In this document: positions 26,816-35,878 of the stretch, piece by piece
Position numbering within the stretch: position 1 is the stretch's first letter
Layout: each line of letters starts with the position of its first letter
Source: Prochloraceae cyanobacterium PL24a_bin.78
Lineage (GTDB): Bacteria; Cyanobacteriota; Cyanobacteriia; Cyanobacteriales; JANQIW01
Length of the DNA stretch: 64,000 nt
Assembly: GCA_028281945.1 (NCBI GenBank)
Contig: JANQIW010000158.1
Span: 1-64,000 of the forward strand
Reading direction: 5' to 3'
Notes under the pieces: model-generated
The model's input: the letters and a program-made list of their open reading frames with translations, nothing else
The model's database searches: none
What the model was told of the DNA's origin: nothing
Position numbers and translations under genes: made by a program

Positions 26816-26861
26816 TCTTTCAAAATACTTTTAAAATACTTTTAAAATCTTATTTTTACTA

Positions 26862-28118
26862 ATGGTTGTTAATAAAAACTTGATTTGGCAATTTTTAGGG
26901 CAAGGAATGGGGAAAATTTTCACCCTATTTTTTTATATTTTATTACCACGAACTATAGGTTTACAAAATTATGGGGAATTTGCTTTTGTCTATTCTTTTT
27001 CCTCCCTTAGTTTTCAACCTTTTGTGGAAATGGGTTTGGATATTCAGATTACTAAATGGGTAAGTGAAAAAAAATTTCAAGTACTTCATAAAATTCTATT
27101 ATTAAGAACCGGAGTTGCTCTTTTTGCCTCGATAATTAATATCATATTAGCCTTAGTTTTTTCTATTCCTTTAAACATTTTAATTCTGGTTTTAATTTAC
27201 TTCTTTTTTGCTAATTTACAAACAGCTTTTTTTGGTTTTTTTCGGGGTTTAGAGGAGATGAAATATGAGGGGGTTATTACTCCTATTCAGAAATTATCAT
27301 CATTATTATTATTATTAATTTTTAGCCAATCTGATTTTAATGGCGGATTATTAGCAGCTTTATGTTTGTCTTTATCTACCATTCCAGGGTTATTATTTTT
27401 AATTTTTAAATATTTTAGATTATTCTTTCAAAATCAAGTTAAATTTTCTAATCCTAAGTTTTTGGAGTTAAAATTATCTCAACCTATTAGTTATAAACAA
27501 ATTATCCAACGAGCGATGATTATGGGAGTGGCTTCTTTATTATGGTTAATGTATTTTAAAATAGATAGTGTGATGTTGGGTTTTTTAACTAACAATAATG
27601 AAACCGGTGTTTATAATTTAGCTTATAAATTAATGGAAGCTCCAATTTTTGTTCCTAGTATTATTATGATCGTCTTTTTTCCTAAGTTGACAAAGCCTGA
27701 ACAATTTAACCAAATCTTCTCTCGATTACTGTTATTTTTACCACCAATTAGTTGTTTAGTTGCGGCAGTTTTCTATTGGCAAGCAGACTTAATTATTAAT
27801 CTAATTTATGGGATGGAATTTTCAGCAAGTATTCCTGTTTTGCAAGCTTTATCTTTGGCTTTAATTCCTCTTTATTTAGGACAATTAACTACACAATCTT
27901 TAATTGCTTTGGATTTAAATCATCAATATTTAAGGATTATTTTGATGGGAACTATTTTTAATATTGTTTTGAATTATTTATTAATTCCTGATTTTGGAGC
28001 TTTTGGGGCAGCTTCTGCTACTATTGCTACTGAGATATTAGTAATGTTTTTTTGTGGTTATTTCGTGTGGAAAACTAAGCCTAATGCTTTTAGTTTTTAT
28101 AATTTTAGAAAACCATAA
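26862..28118 (+). CDS. polysaccharide flippase (Wzx/MATE-like)
   Basis: This 418-residue integral membrane protein has about 12 hydrophobic segments and belongs to the oligosaccharide flippase/polysaccharide-export family. A conserved first helix (GKIFTLFFYILLPRTIGLQNYGEFAF) and an internal Gly/Tyr-rich segment (MYFKIDSVMLGFL, a typical flippase motif) are present. It should flip lipid-linked oligosaccharides across the plasma membrane. No glycosyltransferase cluster is adjacent; ppk1 precedes it and an alpha/beta hydrolase follows. The partner polysaccharide is unknown. Confidence 0.85.
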   Translation: MVVNKNLIWQFLGQGMGKIFTLFFYILLPRTIGLQNYGEFAFVYSFSSLSFQPFVEMGLDIQITKWVSEKKFQVLHKILLLRTGVALFASIINIILALVFSIPLNILILVLIYFFFANLQTAFFGFFRGLEEMKYEGVITPIQKLSSLLLLLIFSQSDFNGGLLAALCLSLSTIPGLLFLIFKYFRLFFQNQVKFSNPKFLELKLSQPISYKQIIQRAMIMGVASLLWLMYFKIDSVMLGFLTNNNETGVYNLAYKLMEAPIFVPSIIMIVFFPKLTKPEQFNQIFSRLLLFLPPISCLVAAVFYWQADLIINLIYGMEFSASIPVLQALSLALIPLYLGQLTTQSLIALDLNHQYLRIILMGTIFNIVLNYLLIPDFGAFGAASATIATEILVMFFCGYFVWKTKPNAFSFYNFRKP

Positions 28119-28165
28119 TATCTCGTACAATCCTAAAGAAAAATTTTAGAAAAATCTTAGAAAAA

Positions 28166-29032
28166 ATGCCAGAAAGACATACTTTAAACCTATCCAAAAA
28201 TGGATCGAATCTCCAATTATCTTATCTAGAATGGAATCTAGAATCTAATCTAGAATCTAATCAAAAAAAACAACCTTTAATTTTATTACATGGATTAGCA
28301 GATCATGCTTTAGTGTGGTTAAATTTAGGAGATTATTTAGCAAATAAATATCACATAATTGCCCCAGATTTAAGAGGCCATGGGGAATCTTCTAAACCTA
28401 AAACAGGTTATACTTTTGCAGAAATAATTGAAGATTTAGAAGCAATAATGGAGGAAAAAAAATGGGATAAAGTTAATGTAATCGCCCATTCTTGGAGTGC
28501 TAAATTATTAACTATTTGGGCAACTAAAAACCCAACCAAAATAGAGAAAATGATTTTAGTAGATCCATTTTTTATTGGTACAATATCAAGTATTTTTAAA
28601 TTTACATTTCCCATTTTATATAAAGTATTGCCCTTTCTCAAAGCAATGGGACCATTTTCTAGTTACCAAGAAGCAGAAAACTTAGCCAAAACTTTAAAGC
28701 AATATCGAGGCTGGAGTGATTTACAAAAGCAAGTATTTCAAACAGGAATTGAGGAAAAAAATGATGGCACTTGGGGGAGTAAATTTACAACAGATGCAAG
28801 GGATTATATTTTTGATGAAGTAATGAAAGTACCAGGATTAACCAAAGAAATAGAGATTCCCGCTCTATTTATTAAACCAGAAAAAGGCTTAAATCGAACT
28901 CAATGGCAACTCCAACCCTATTATAAATACTTAACACAATTAACTATCAAAGAAGTGCCAGGAAATCATTGGGCACATTTAGTAAAACCAGAAGAATTTA
29001 ATCTAGCAATAGCAGAATTTTTGCAATCATAA
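28166..29032 (+). CDS. alpha/beta hydrolase
   Basis: This 288-residue alpha/beta-hydrolase-fold protein has the oxyanion segment ILLHGLADH, PDLRGHGES and the nucleophile elbow AHSWSAKL (Ser in place of the usual GxSxG context). The Asp lies near VDPFF or later, and the His is in PGNHWAHL. The overall pattern resembles bacterial esterases and haloperoxidase-like enzymes; the substrate is unknown. A short tandem repeat (ATCTAGAATCTA) encodes the Leu-Glu-Ser-Asn doublet near residue 30. It is followed closely by ispF. Confidence 0.85.
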   Translation: MPERHTLNLSKNGSNLQLSYLEWNLESNLESNQKKQPLILLHGLADHALVWLNLGDYLANKYHIIAPDLRGHGESSKPKTGYTFAEIIEDLEAIMEEKKWDKVNVIAHSWSAKLLTIWATKNPTKIEKMILVDPFFIGTISSIFKFTFPILYKVLPFLKAMGPFSSYQEAENLAKTLKQYRGWSDLQKQVFQTGIEEKNDGTWGSKFTTDARDYIFDEVMKVPGLTKEIEIPALFIKPEKGLNRTQWQLQPYYKYLTQLTIKEVPGNHWAHLVKPEEFNLAIAEFLQS

Positions 29033-29083
29033 TTAAGTAAAATATTGGAAAAATCTCAAAGAAAAAATCTCAAAGAAAAAAAC

Positions 29084-29560
29084 ATGAAAATTCGCATAGG
29101 AAATGGTTACGATATTCACAAATTAGTAGAAGGAAGAGACTTAATCCTAGGAGGCATAAAAATACCCCATCACTTAGGATTGCTAGGCCATAGCGATGCC
29201 GATGCCTTAACCCATGCCATTATGGATGCTATGCTAGGGGCATTAAGCTTAGGAGATATCGGGCATTATTTCCCCCCTACCGATGCCAAATGGGCAGGCG
29301 CAAATAGTTTAAAATTATTAGAAGAAGTTAATCAATTGATTCAATCCCATGGTTGGCAAATAGGCAACATTGACTCAGTAATTATCGCCCAACGCCCTAA
29401 ACTTAAAGCACATCTCAAATCAATGCGGGATTGTCTTGCAGAAGTTTTAGGCATAGAATTAGATCAAGTTAGCATCAAAGCCACTACTAATGAAAAATTA
29501 GATGCGGTGGGTAGAGAAGAAGGAATCGCCGTTTATGCCGTGGTTTTGTTAACAAAGTAA
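29084..29560 (+). CDS. ispF: 2-C-methyl-D-erythritol 2,4-cyclodiphosphate synthase
   Basis: IspF cyclises CDP-methylerythritol phosphate to MEcPP in the non-mevalonate isoprenoid pathway, which supplies carotenoids, phytol and quinones. The 158-residue protein from the ATG at 29084 has the family N-terminus [11 protein letters not shown] (metal ligands Asp10, His12) and [10 protein letters not shown] with a third metal His. [16 protein letters not shown] forms the C-terminal active-site region. An upstream frame from a TTG at 29045 adds a Lys-rich repeat (two copies of AAATCTCAAAG) and is unlikely to be translated. Confidence 0.96.
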   Translation: MKIRIGNGYDIHKLVEGRDLILGGIKIPHHLGLLGHSDADALTHAIMDAMLGALSLGDIGHYFPPTDAKWAGANSLKLLEEVNQLIQSHGWQIGNIDSVIIAQRPKLKAHLKSMRDCLAEVLGIELDQVSIKATTNEKLDAVGREEGIAVYAVVLLTK

Positions 29561-29671
29561 ATTGACAAAATAATCAATTTTCGATCGTTATTTCTATAGA
29601 TTTGAGATTACCAAAATTAAGATAATGTATTCTTTAGTAATCGTAGACACCAACTTTAAGGATTAAAACCC

Positions 29672-30421
29672 ATGACAAGTACTATAGACACTTCCAGTAG
29701 CCTTTCTTCCATTCCTAATATCGAAGAAATTGCCATCTCCATTGCGGCGAAAAATCTTAATCCAACCATGTTAAGCCAAGAATTCCTCAAAGCCAGTGCC
29801 ATTATCCCCAATGACTGGGAACCTTCCAAACAACCAGTTTTAAATCCTAGAGGCTCTCAAATTACTTTCAAAAATGGAGTGAATATCGTTGCTCAACCTA
29901 ATAGTATTAATTTTGCTGAAGGGTTAGCTAATAAAAAACCTGAACAATTACAAATTCCTTTAGTTGCTGGGAAATATATCGAAAAATTACCAATGGCTGA
30001 ATATCAAGGTATTAATATTAGTCCAAAGAGTCTCATTCCTTTCCCTCAAGATCCCGATGCCGCTAGAAAATTTATCACTCAAACTCTATTAGCAAAAGGG
30101 CCTTGGTTAGAATTTGGTACAGGTTCAGTTCAAGCGGGAGTCAATTTATTCTATCAATTGGAAAATTCTCAATTTACTCTCAATATTAATCAGGCAAGAT
30201 TACAACAACAGGATAAACCAGCTATTGGTGCTCTTTTATTCGCAGGTTCTTTTAGTTATAATATTGGAAAATTTCCAGAAGGAGAACGCCTAAATGGTAT
30301 GATTCAAATAATTAAAGATTGGCAAAAAAACCTACAAACTTTCCGAGAACTTGTATATCAAAAATTCCTACAAAAACCTATGCCTTCTGAGAATGTTGTC
30401 CCATCTGGTAATATTCTTTAA
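29672..30421 (+). CDS. cyanobacterial conserved hypothetical protein
   Basis: The 249-residue protein has no signal peptide or membrane segment. It carries a beta-rich core with motifs such as FLKASAIIPNDWEP, ITFKNGVNIVAQPNSINFAEGL and ALLFAGSFSYNI, a pattern I associate with a family of cyanobacterial proteins of unknown function. It starts at an ATG 111 bases after ispF. No catalytic residues can be assigned. Confidence 0.65.
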   Translation: MTSTIDTSSSLSSIPNIEEIAISIAAKNLNPTMLSQEFLKASAIIPNDWEPSKQPVLNPRGSQITFKNGVNIVAQPNSINFAEGLANKKPEQLQIPLVAGKYIEKLPMAEYQGINISPKSLIPFPQDPDAARKFITQTLLAKGPWLEFGTGSVQAGVNLFYQLENSQFTLNINQARLQQQDKPAIGALLFAGSFSYNIGKFPEGERLNGMIQIIKDWQKNLQTFRELVYQKFLQKPMPSENVVPSGNIL

Positions 30422-30660
30422 ATGTTATCTAAATTTAAGTATACTTAATATGCTTATTTTCTAAAATTTATTCTAAATCCCTCTGAATTAATGGATTAGT
30501 CAATTATTTCTAGTTCATTAATTCTCGCTCTATGTTTAAGTTTATTTATGATAAATCATTAAATATTAATTCATCAAAATGTAATTTGTGACATATACTC
30601 GTAATATTAATTTTTTAGATAATGAAATAATCAAGTTAAAAACCCTATATCTTTAATATT

Positions 30661-30767
30661 CTCCCCGTCTCCCAATCTCCCATTCTCCCATTCTCCCCAT
30701 TCTCCCCGTCTCCCAATCTCCCATTCTCCCAATCTCCCAATCTCCCATTCTCCCATTCTCCCATTCT
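30661..30767. repeat. C/T-rich 8-base tandem array
   Basis: About thirteen degenerate copies of CTCCCAWT (with CTCCCCGT and CTCCCCATT variants). The array again lies between convergent genes, as at 4174-4266. It has no plausible coding function. Confidence 0.88.
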
Positions 30768-30808
30768 TCATACCTGCTACAACTTAGACAAAATATTAAT
30801 CATTAAAA

Positions 30809-30833
30809 TCCTCCCCAATAAAACAGAGGAGGA
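30809..30833 (-). terminator. probable terminator after glutathione reductase
   Basis: On the minus strand TCCTCC and GGAGGA form a six-base-pair stem across a 13-base loop, followed by TTTTA. It lies ten bases past the gor stop codon. Confidence 0.55.
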
Positions 30834-30842
30834 AGATAAATA

Positions 30843-32198
30843 CTAACTCATAGTCACAAATTCTTCAGCAATGGAAGGATGAATGGCAACAGTAGCATCA
30901 AAATCAGACTTTTTAGCACCCATTTTCACAGCGATCGCCACACCTTGAATAATTTCCCCAGCGTGTTCTCCTACCATATGAGCACCCAAAACTCGATCAG
31001 AATTTCCATCAACTACCAATTTCATAAAAACCTTTTCATCAAGACCAGTAATCGTGTGATAAGCAGGACGGAACTTAGCACGATGAATTCTCACAGCATC
31101 ACCAAATTTAGATCTGGCTTCTTCCTCAGTCATCCCAACTGTAGCCGCTTCAGGAGTAGTAAAAATTGCACTAGGAACATTCTCATAACTCATTTTCCAA
31201 GACTTACCACCAAATTCTGTATCAGCAAAAGCACGTCCTTCTTTAATAGCAACAGGAGTTAAATTAATGCGATTAGTACAATCCCCAACAGCGTAGATAT
31301 TTTCAACTGAAGTTTTGCTATATTCATCTACAACAATAGCCCCTTTATCCACTTTAACACCAGTATTTTTTAGTCCTAAATTATCTATATTAGGGACTCT
31401 TCCCGTAGCAGATAAATTAACAGCATCTGTTTCAAGAGTACATTCACTGCCATCTTCAGTATTCTTCAACTTCAAATAAAAACAATCACCCTTTTTCTCA
31501 ACTCCAATAGGTTGGGAATTAGTCATTACTTTAATGCCATGCTTTTGAATTGCTTCTTGAATTTCCGTGCGAATATCCTCATCAAATCCCCGTAAAATCT
31601 TGTCTCTTCTTAGAACTAGAGTAACATCAACTCCTAATCCATTCATTATACAAGCAAATTCTACCGCAATATAACCTGCACCAACAATAATCATTCGCTT
31701 AGGTGCTTCCGATAACTCAAACATAGCATCAGAAATATTGAGATATTCTTTCCCAGGAATATCAGGCTTCACAGGATAACCCCCAACTGCGATTAAAATT
31801 TTCTCCGCAGTTACTTTACGATCGCCAATTTCTATAGTATGATCATCAATCAAACGAGCAGTACCACGAAATAATTCCACTCCTGCTTTATCCAACATCC
31901 CCTGATAAATACCATTAAGGCGATTAAGCTCATTATCAATAGCTGTTTTCATTTTGCTCCAATCAAAGGTAGGAGAAACTTTACTCCAGCCATATCCTTC
32001 AGATTCCAGAAAAGTACTAGGAAAGCGGGATGAATACACCATGAATTTCTTCGGAATACAACCCCGGTTGACACAAGTCCCACCAAGGCGATCGTTTTCC
32101 GCAAGTCCTACTTTTGCTCCATAAGAAGCTGCCCGTCTGCCAGCAGCAATTCCTCCAGAACCACCACCAATTACAAATAAGTTAAAATCATAATCCAT
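30843..32198 (-). CDS. gor: glutathione reductase
   Basis: Gor reduces glutathione disulfide with NADPH and FAD. The 451-residue protein has the N-terminal FAD-binding GGGSGG, the redox-active pair Cys42/Cys47 in GGTCVNRGCIPKK, and a second Rossmann motif VGAGYIAVE. This is followed by RRDKILR, whose Arg residues select NADPH. VGDCTNRINLTPVA and a catalytic His at HPSIAEE near the C-terminus complete the set. The start is an ATG. It is divergent from a carboxypeptidase gene (35 bases). Confidence 0.94.
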   Translation of the reverse strand: MDYDFNLFVIGGGSGGIAAGRRAASYGAKVGLAENDRLGGTCVNRGCIPKKFMVYSSRFPSTFLESEGYGWSKVSPTFDWSKMKTAIDNELNRLNGIYQGMLDKAGVELFRGTARLIDDHTIEIGDRKVTAEKILIAVGGYPVKPDIPGKEYLNISDAMFELSEAPKRMIIVGAGYIAVEFACIMNGLGVDVTLVLRRDKILRGFDEDIRTEIQEAIQKHGIKVMTNSQPIGVEKKGDCFYLKLKNTEDGSECTLETDAVNLSATGRVPNIDNLGLKNTGVKVDKGAIVVDEYSKTSVENIYAVGDCTNRINLTPVAIKEGRAFADTEFGGKSWKMSYENVPSAIFTTPEAATVGMTEEEARSKFGDAVRIHRAKFRPAYHTITGLDEKVFMKLVVDGNSDRVLGAHMVGEHAGEIIQGVAIAVKMGAKKSDFDATVAIHPSIAEEFVTMS

Positions 32199-32233
32199 AA
32201 TAAAATTAACCCTCTAATTTTTCAAATAGTTTC

Positions 32234-33715
32234 ATGTTAAATCTTTTCTCCAATGTAAGGCAAATTGTTCTATTTTTCTCAGTGTGGATAGCAGTACCAT
32301 TTATCTTACCTTACAAAGCTTCTATTGCTCAAACCACTTTGTCACCAACTTTTGAAGCATCTCAACCTAATCCTCAAAATCTTTGTCCTGTTGATTTACC
32401 TGAAGCTATTTCTACTATTTTGTCTCGTCCGGAATTTAGGCGATCGCGTTGGGGTATTCTTGTAGAAACTTTATCAACGCAAAAAAATCTCTATTCCCTT
32501 GAATCCGACAAATATTTTATTCCTGCTTCCACTTTTAAACTCTTAACTACTGCTGCTGCTTTATATAAATTTGGATCATCTTGGCAAATTAAAACTTCTA
32601 TTTATCGTAAAAATAATACTTATACTATAGTTGGCAGAGGAGATCCTAGTTTATCTACACAAGATTTAGATAATTTAGCTAGACAATTGAGAGAAAAAGG
32701 AATCACTAAAATACCTAATTTAGTTTTTAATCATAGTTATTTTCAAACACCTTACATCCCACCAACTTGGGAATGGCAAGATATAAATTTTTCTTATGCT
32801 GTAGGGGTTAATAATTTTACTTTAAATGAAAATACCGTCAATTTAGAATTATTGCCACAACAATTAGGACAAGAATTACAATTTGATTGGTCAGATGATC
32901 TCGCAGGGAGTCAATGGCAAATTAAGAATGAAACAATTACAGCAGAAGTAGGAAAACCTTATAATATAAGTATTAATAGAATTTTTGGTAAGCCTATTTT
33001 AGAAATTAAAGGAGAATTAGCTATAGATTCTGGTTTAGATACATGGGAAATAGCAGTATTAGATCCTCTTAAATATTTTCAAGACTCTTTCCGTGTTCTT
33101 TTATTAAATCAAGGAATATATACTATTAATGAAATAAATACTAATAATATCATAATTGAAACAAATTTAGGCGATGAAATAGCAGTAATAAAATCAGATT
33201 CATTGACTAATTTAATAAATATAACCAATCAAGAAAGTAATAACTTATTTGCAGAATCTTTAATACAAATATTAAAAGCTGAATTAAAAACAGAAACAGG
33301 TCCAGAAGCTCTTACACAAGTATTAACAGAATTAGGCGTTAATCCAGAAGGATATAAATTAGCAGATGGATCTGGATTATCTCGTCATAATTTAATTACT
33401 CCATCAGCTCTAGTAGAAACCTTAAAATTAATGGCACAAATACCAGAAGCAGACATATATCAAAATTCTTTACCTTTGGGTGGGGTTAGTGGTACTTTAA
33501 AACGACGTTTTTTAAATATTCCTGAGCAAGGCATAGTTCGTGCCAAAACTGGTACTCTTACTGGAGTTTCGGCTCTTTCTGGCTATTTGTATGGGCCTCA
33601 TTATGAACCTTTAGTTTTTAGTATTATAGTGAATCAATCTGAACAATCTTCTTCGATTTTACGACAAGGAATTGATGAAATTGTTCTCTTATTGATGAAT
33701 TTACGATCATGTTGA
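32234..33715 (+). CDS. dacB: D-alanyl-D-alanine carboxypeptidase/endopeptidase (PBP4, S13)
   Basis: This periplasmic penicillin-binding protein trims and cleaves peptidoglycan cross-links. The 493 residues begin with a signal-like hydrophobic segment (residues 10-28). The three active-site motifs are clear: Ser99-x-x-Lys102 (STFK), Ser335-Asn-Asn337 and Lys438-Thr-Gly440. The 230-residue insert between the first two motifs is the full-length S13 arrangement. It contrasts with the shorter S13 protein at 45951-46832. Confidence 0.9.
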   Translation: MLNLFSNVRQIVLFFSVWIAVPFILPYKASIAQTTLSPTFEASQPNPQNLCPVDLPEAISTILSRPEFRRSRWGILVETLSTQKNLYSLESDKYFIPASTFKLLTTAAALYKFGSSWQIKTSIYRKNNTYTIVGRGDPSLSTQDLDNLARQLREKGITKIPNLVFNHSYFQTPYIPPTWEWQDINFSYAVGVNNFTLNENTVNLELLPQQLGQELQFDWSDDLAGSQWQIKNETITAEVGKPYNISINRIFGKPILEIKGELAIDSGLDTWEIAVLDPLKYFQDSFRVLLLNQGIYTINEINTNNIIIETNLGDEIAVIKSDSLTNLINITNQESNNLFAESLIQILKAELKTETGPEALTQVLTELGVNPEGYKLADGSGLSRHNLITPSALVETLKLMAQIPEADIYQNSLPLGGVSGTLKRRFLNIPEQGIVRAKTGTLTGVSALSGYLYGPHYEPLVFSIIVNQSEQSSSILRQGIDEIVLLLMNLRSC

Positions 33716-33748
33716 TTGAGTATAATATAAATAAAAATTTTAGATAAA

Positions 33749-34588
33749 ATGATTAAAACTCCTTTGCGTTACCCAGGGGGAAAATCCAGAGCAATAAAAA
33801 CAATGATTAAATATTTACCAGAAGAATTCAAAGAATATAGAGAGCCATTTGTAGGAGGAGGATCTCTATTTATATATTTAAAACAAAAAAAACCTAATCT
33901 TAAAATCTGGATTAATGATTTAAATCAAGAATTATATTTATTCTGGAAAATAGCACAAGAAAATTTACCTAAATTAGTTGAAGAGATAGAATACTTTAAG
34001 AATAAATACGGGAATGGGAAACAATTATTTTTAGAAATGACAAATATTGATCCAGAAAAATTATCTAATTTAGAAAGAGCAATTCGTTTTTTCATTCTTA
34101 ATAGAATTACTTTTTCAGGCACAGTAGAATCAGGGGGATTTTCCCAACAAGCTTTTGATAAAAGATTCACAAATTCCTCAATAGAAAGATTGGAAAAACT
34201 CGAATCCATTTTAACTAATGTCAAAATAACTAACTTAGATTACAGTTTATTACTAGAGAAACAACCACAAGATATTGTTATATATTTAGATCCACCTTAT
34301 TTAAAAGCCACTAAATCAAAATTATATGGAAAAAAAGGAAAACTTCATACTTCTTTTAACCATGATTTATTTGCTAAACAAGTAACTCAATGTCCTAATA
34401 AATGGTTAATTACTTATGATAATTGTTCAGAAGTTATAGCAAACTTTCATGATTATCATATTTATCAATGGGAACTGCAATACGGGATGAATAACTATAA
34501 ACAAAATTCTGCTCAAAAAGGTAGAGAATTATTTATTTGTAATTATGAAGTAGATCTAACACTATACAAAACCAATCCTGACTTATAA
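33749..34588 (+). CDS. DNA adenine methylase, D12 class (Dam-like)
   Basis: This N6-adenine methyltransferase of the D12/Dam class has 279 residues. The SAM-binding segment is LRYPGGKSRA (residues 6-15) with the following VGGGSLF, and the catalytic motif is DPPY (181-184). The target-recognition part lies between about residues 60 and 175. No restriction endonuclease or specificity subunit is nearby, so it is probably an orphan regulatory or replication-linked methylase; specificity is not readable by eye. It is 33 bases after dacB. Confidence 0.88.
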   Translation: MIKTPLRYPGGKSRAIKTMIKYLPEEFKEYREPFVGGGSLFIYLKQKKPNLKIWINDLNQELYLFWKIAQENLPKLVEEIEYFKNKYGNGKQLFLEMTNIDPEKLSNLERAIRFFILNRITFSGTVESGGFSQQAFDKRFTNSSIERLEKLESILTNVKITNLDYSLLLEKQPQDIVIYLDPPYLKATKSKLYGKKGKLHTSFNHDLFAKQVTQCPNKWLITYDNCSEVIANFHDYHIYQWELQYGMNNYKQNSAQKGRELFICNYEVDLTLYKTNPDL

Positions 34589-34630
34589 GGAAAAGAGAAA
34601 ATTCACTCTCTCATCCTTTCCTTAATATGA

Positions 34631-35599
34631 TTAGAAAATCTTTTTAATTTTCTTGATCAATTTTTCGTTAAAAGAAGGAGCTTCAATATCATAAACATCC
34701 TTTTCATCATCTTTCAAAATTGAACTGAGGTAACCAAATGATGATTTAGCAGAAAAAATCAGACATTGACATTGAGATAACAAATAAATATCCCTTAAAG
34801 CTTCCACTCCATTTTTCAATCTTTCTTCACATTCTTGCCAATTTTGGTGTAATCTTTCCCCTGTAGGAGAAAACCATTTTTCAGTTACGATAACATTAGT
34901 AAATTTATTTTTAAATTCATTCATCATTGGTAATGAATCAGTAGCTAAAAAAATCTTAGCTTTAGGTTTTTTCTTTAGTTGTTTTTCAACCTGTTCAAAG
35001 ATTTTATCCACAGGAATTTTCATATCAGTATATCTTATATGCACACCTATATTGTAATCAGAAAAATTATTTTTAATAAAACTATCAAAATCCAATTTTA
35101 ATTCTTTATTAATTTTAAGATTAGAGTTAATGATTTTTTTTAAAATTTGTTTAGTATTTAATTTAGAATAACGGGAAAAATCACCAGTAAATAAATCTTT
35201 TAATTTATCTATTTTGTGAGTATAAGAGCTAAAAAAGAGAATTTTATGAGGATAATCTATTTTTGAAATATCACAAGATATACTATTAACATCTGCACCT
35301 TCTTTCTCTAATTTTTGACGCATACCTCCAAAAGTCATAGTATTGACATTACCTATCCAAATTTCAGGAAAAATATCATCTGTATCAGGTAATACACTTA
35401 AATCTTCATTTAAAGGGCAATCAAAAAAATAAGGAAAAGAATTAAATGTATCAGATCCACCATAAGAAGTATCTCTCCAATCAACTACTAGTTGACGTTT
35501 ACTTATTTGACAGTAAAGAATAGCTGTAGCAATTACAAAAATTCTATTGCCTAATCCTGAAGTTCCTTTGACTACAAGATATTTATTTTCTTTCTTCAT
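34631..35599 (-). CDS. NodZ/O-fucosyltransferase-like glycosyltransferase
   Basis: This 322-residue protein resembles the NodZ/alpha-1,6-fucosyltransferase group (GT23-like): N-terminal GTSGLGNRIF, a central VHIRYTDM that corresponds to the donor-binding His-x-Arg motif, then IFLATDS and LLSQCQCLIFSAKSSFG. It has no signal peptide or membrane helix. The donor might be GDP-fucose, but this cannot be fixed from sequence. No polysaccharide cluster surrounds it, and base composition is a little more A+T-rich than neighbours, which is compatible with acquisition. Confidence 0.65.
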   Translation of the reverse strand: MKKENKYLVVKGTSGLGNRIFVIATAILYCQISKRQLVVDWRDTSYGGSDTFNSFPYFFDCPLNEDLSVLPDTDDIFPEIWIGNVNTMTFGGMRQKLEKEGADVNSISCDISKIDYPHKILFFSSYTHKIDKLKDLFTGDFSRYSKLNTKQILKKIINSNLKINKELKLDFDSFIKNNFSDYNIGVHIRYTDMKIPVDKIFEQVEKQLKKKPKAKIFLATDSLPMMNEFKNKFTNVIVTEKWFSPTGERLHQNWQECEERLKNGVEALRDIYLLSQCQCLIFSAKSSFGYLSSILKDDEKDVYDIEAPSFNEKLIKKIKKIF

Positions 35600-35878
35600 T
35601 ATTTAATCAGCCTCAACAATTATTTGTACTTAATCATTATAAACTAAATTTAATATTTAATCATAATAGGCTCATTTTAAAAAATTTACTAATCCAAATT
35701 AAATGATTATGAAAGTCCCAAAAGTTTCTACCCTTTCTTGGAAGTACAAAATTAATACTATAATTGATCCCAAGAAAATGGTGTGAAAATGATCCTTCAA
35801 GGACAACGTCAATCATCTAAATCATAATTTTAAATTTAGATAAATAGATTCATTAAGGTAAGGTATAAATCTATGTAT

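Larger units (their letters stand above)
30422..30842. other. convergent intergenic region with repeat and terminator
   Basis: Between the hypothetical gene at 29672-30421 and the convergent glutathione reductase. It holds A+T-rich sequence, a long C/T-rich tandem array (30661-30767) and the hairpin at 30809-30833. Confidence 0.7.

Noticed and set aside
29562-29590. TTGACA after ispF as the promoter of the gene at 29672
   Set aside because: No acceptable -10 lies at 16-18 bases; the hexamer at the correct distance is TCGTTA.
35703-35786. Small plus-strand frame (27 residues, beginning MIMKVPKV) in the gap before the persulfide dioxygenase gene
   Set aside because: It resembles no known short photosynthetic protein and has no ribosome site, so it is within chance expectation for the gap.
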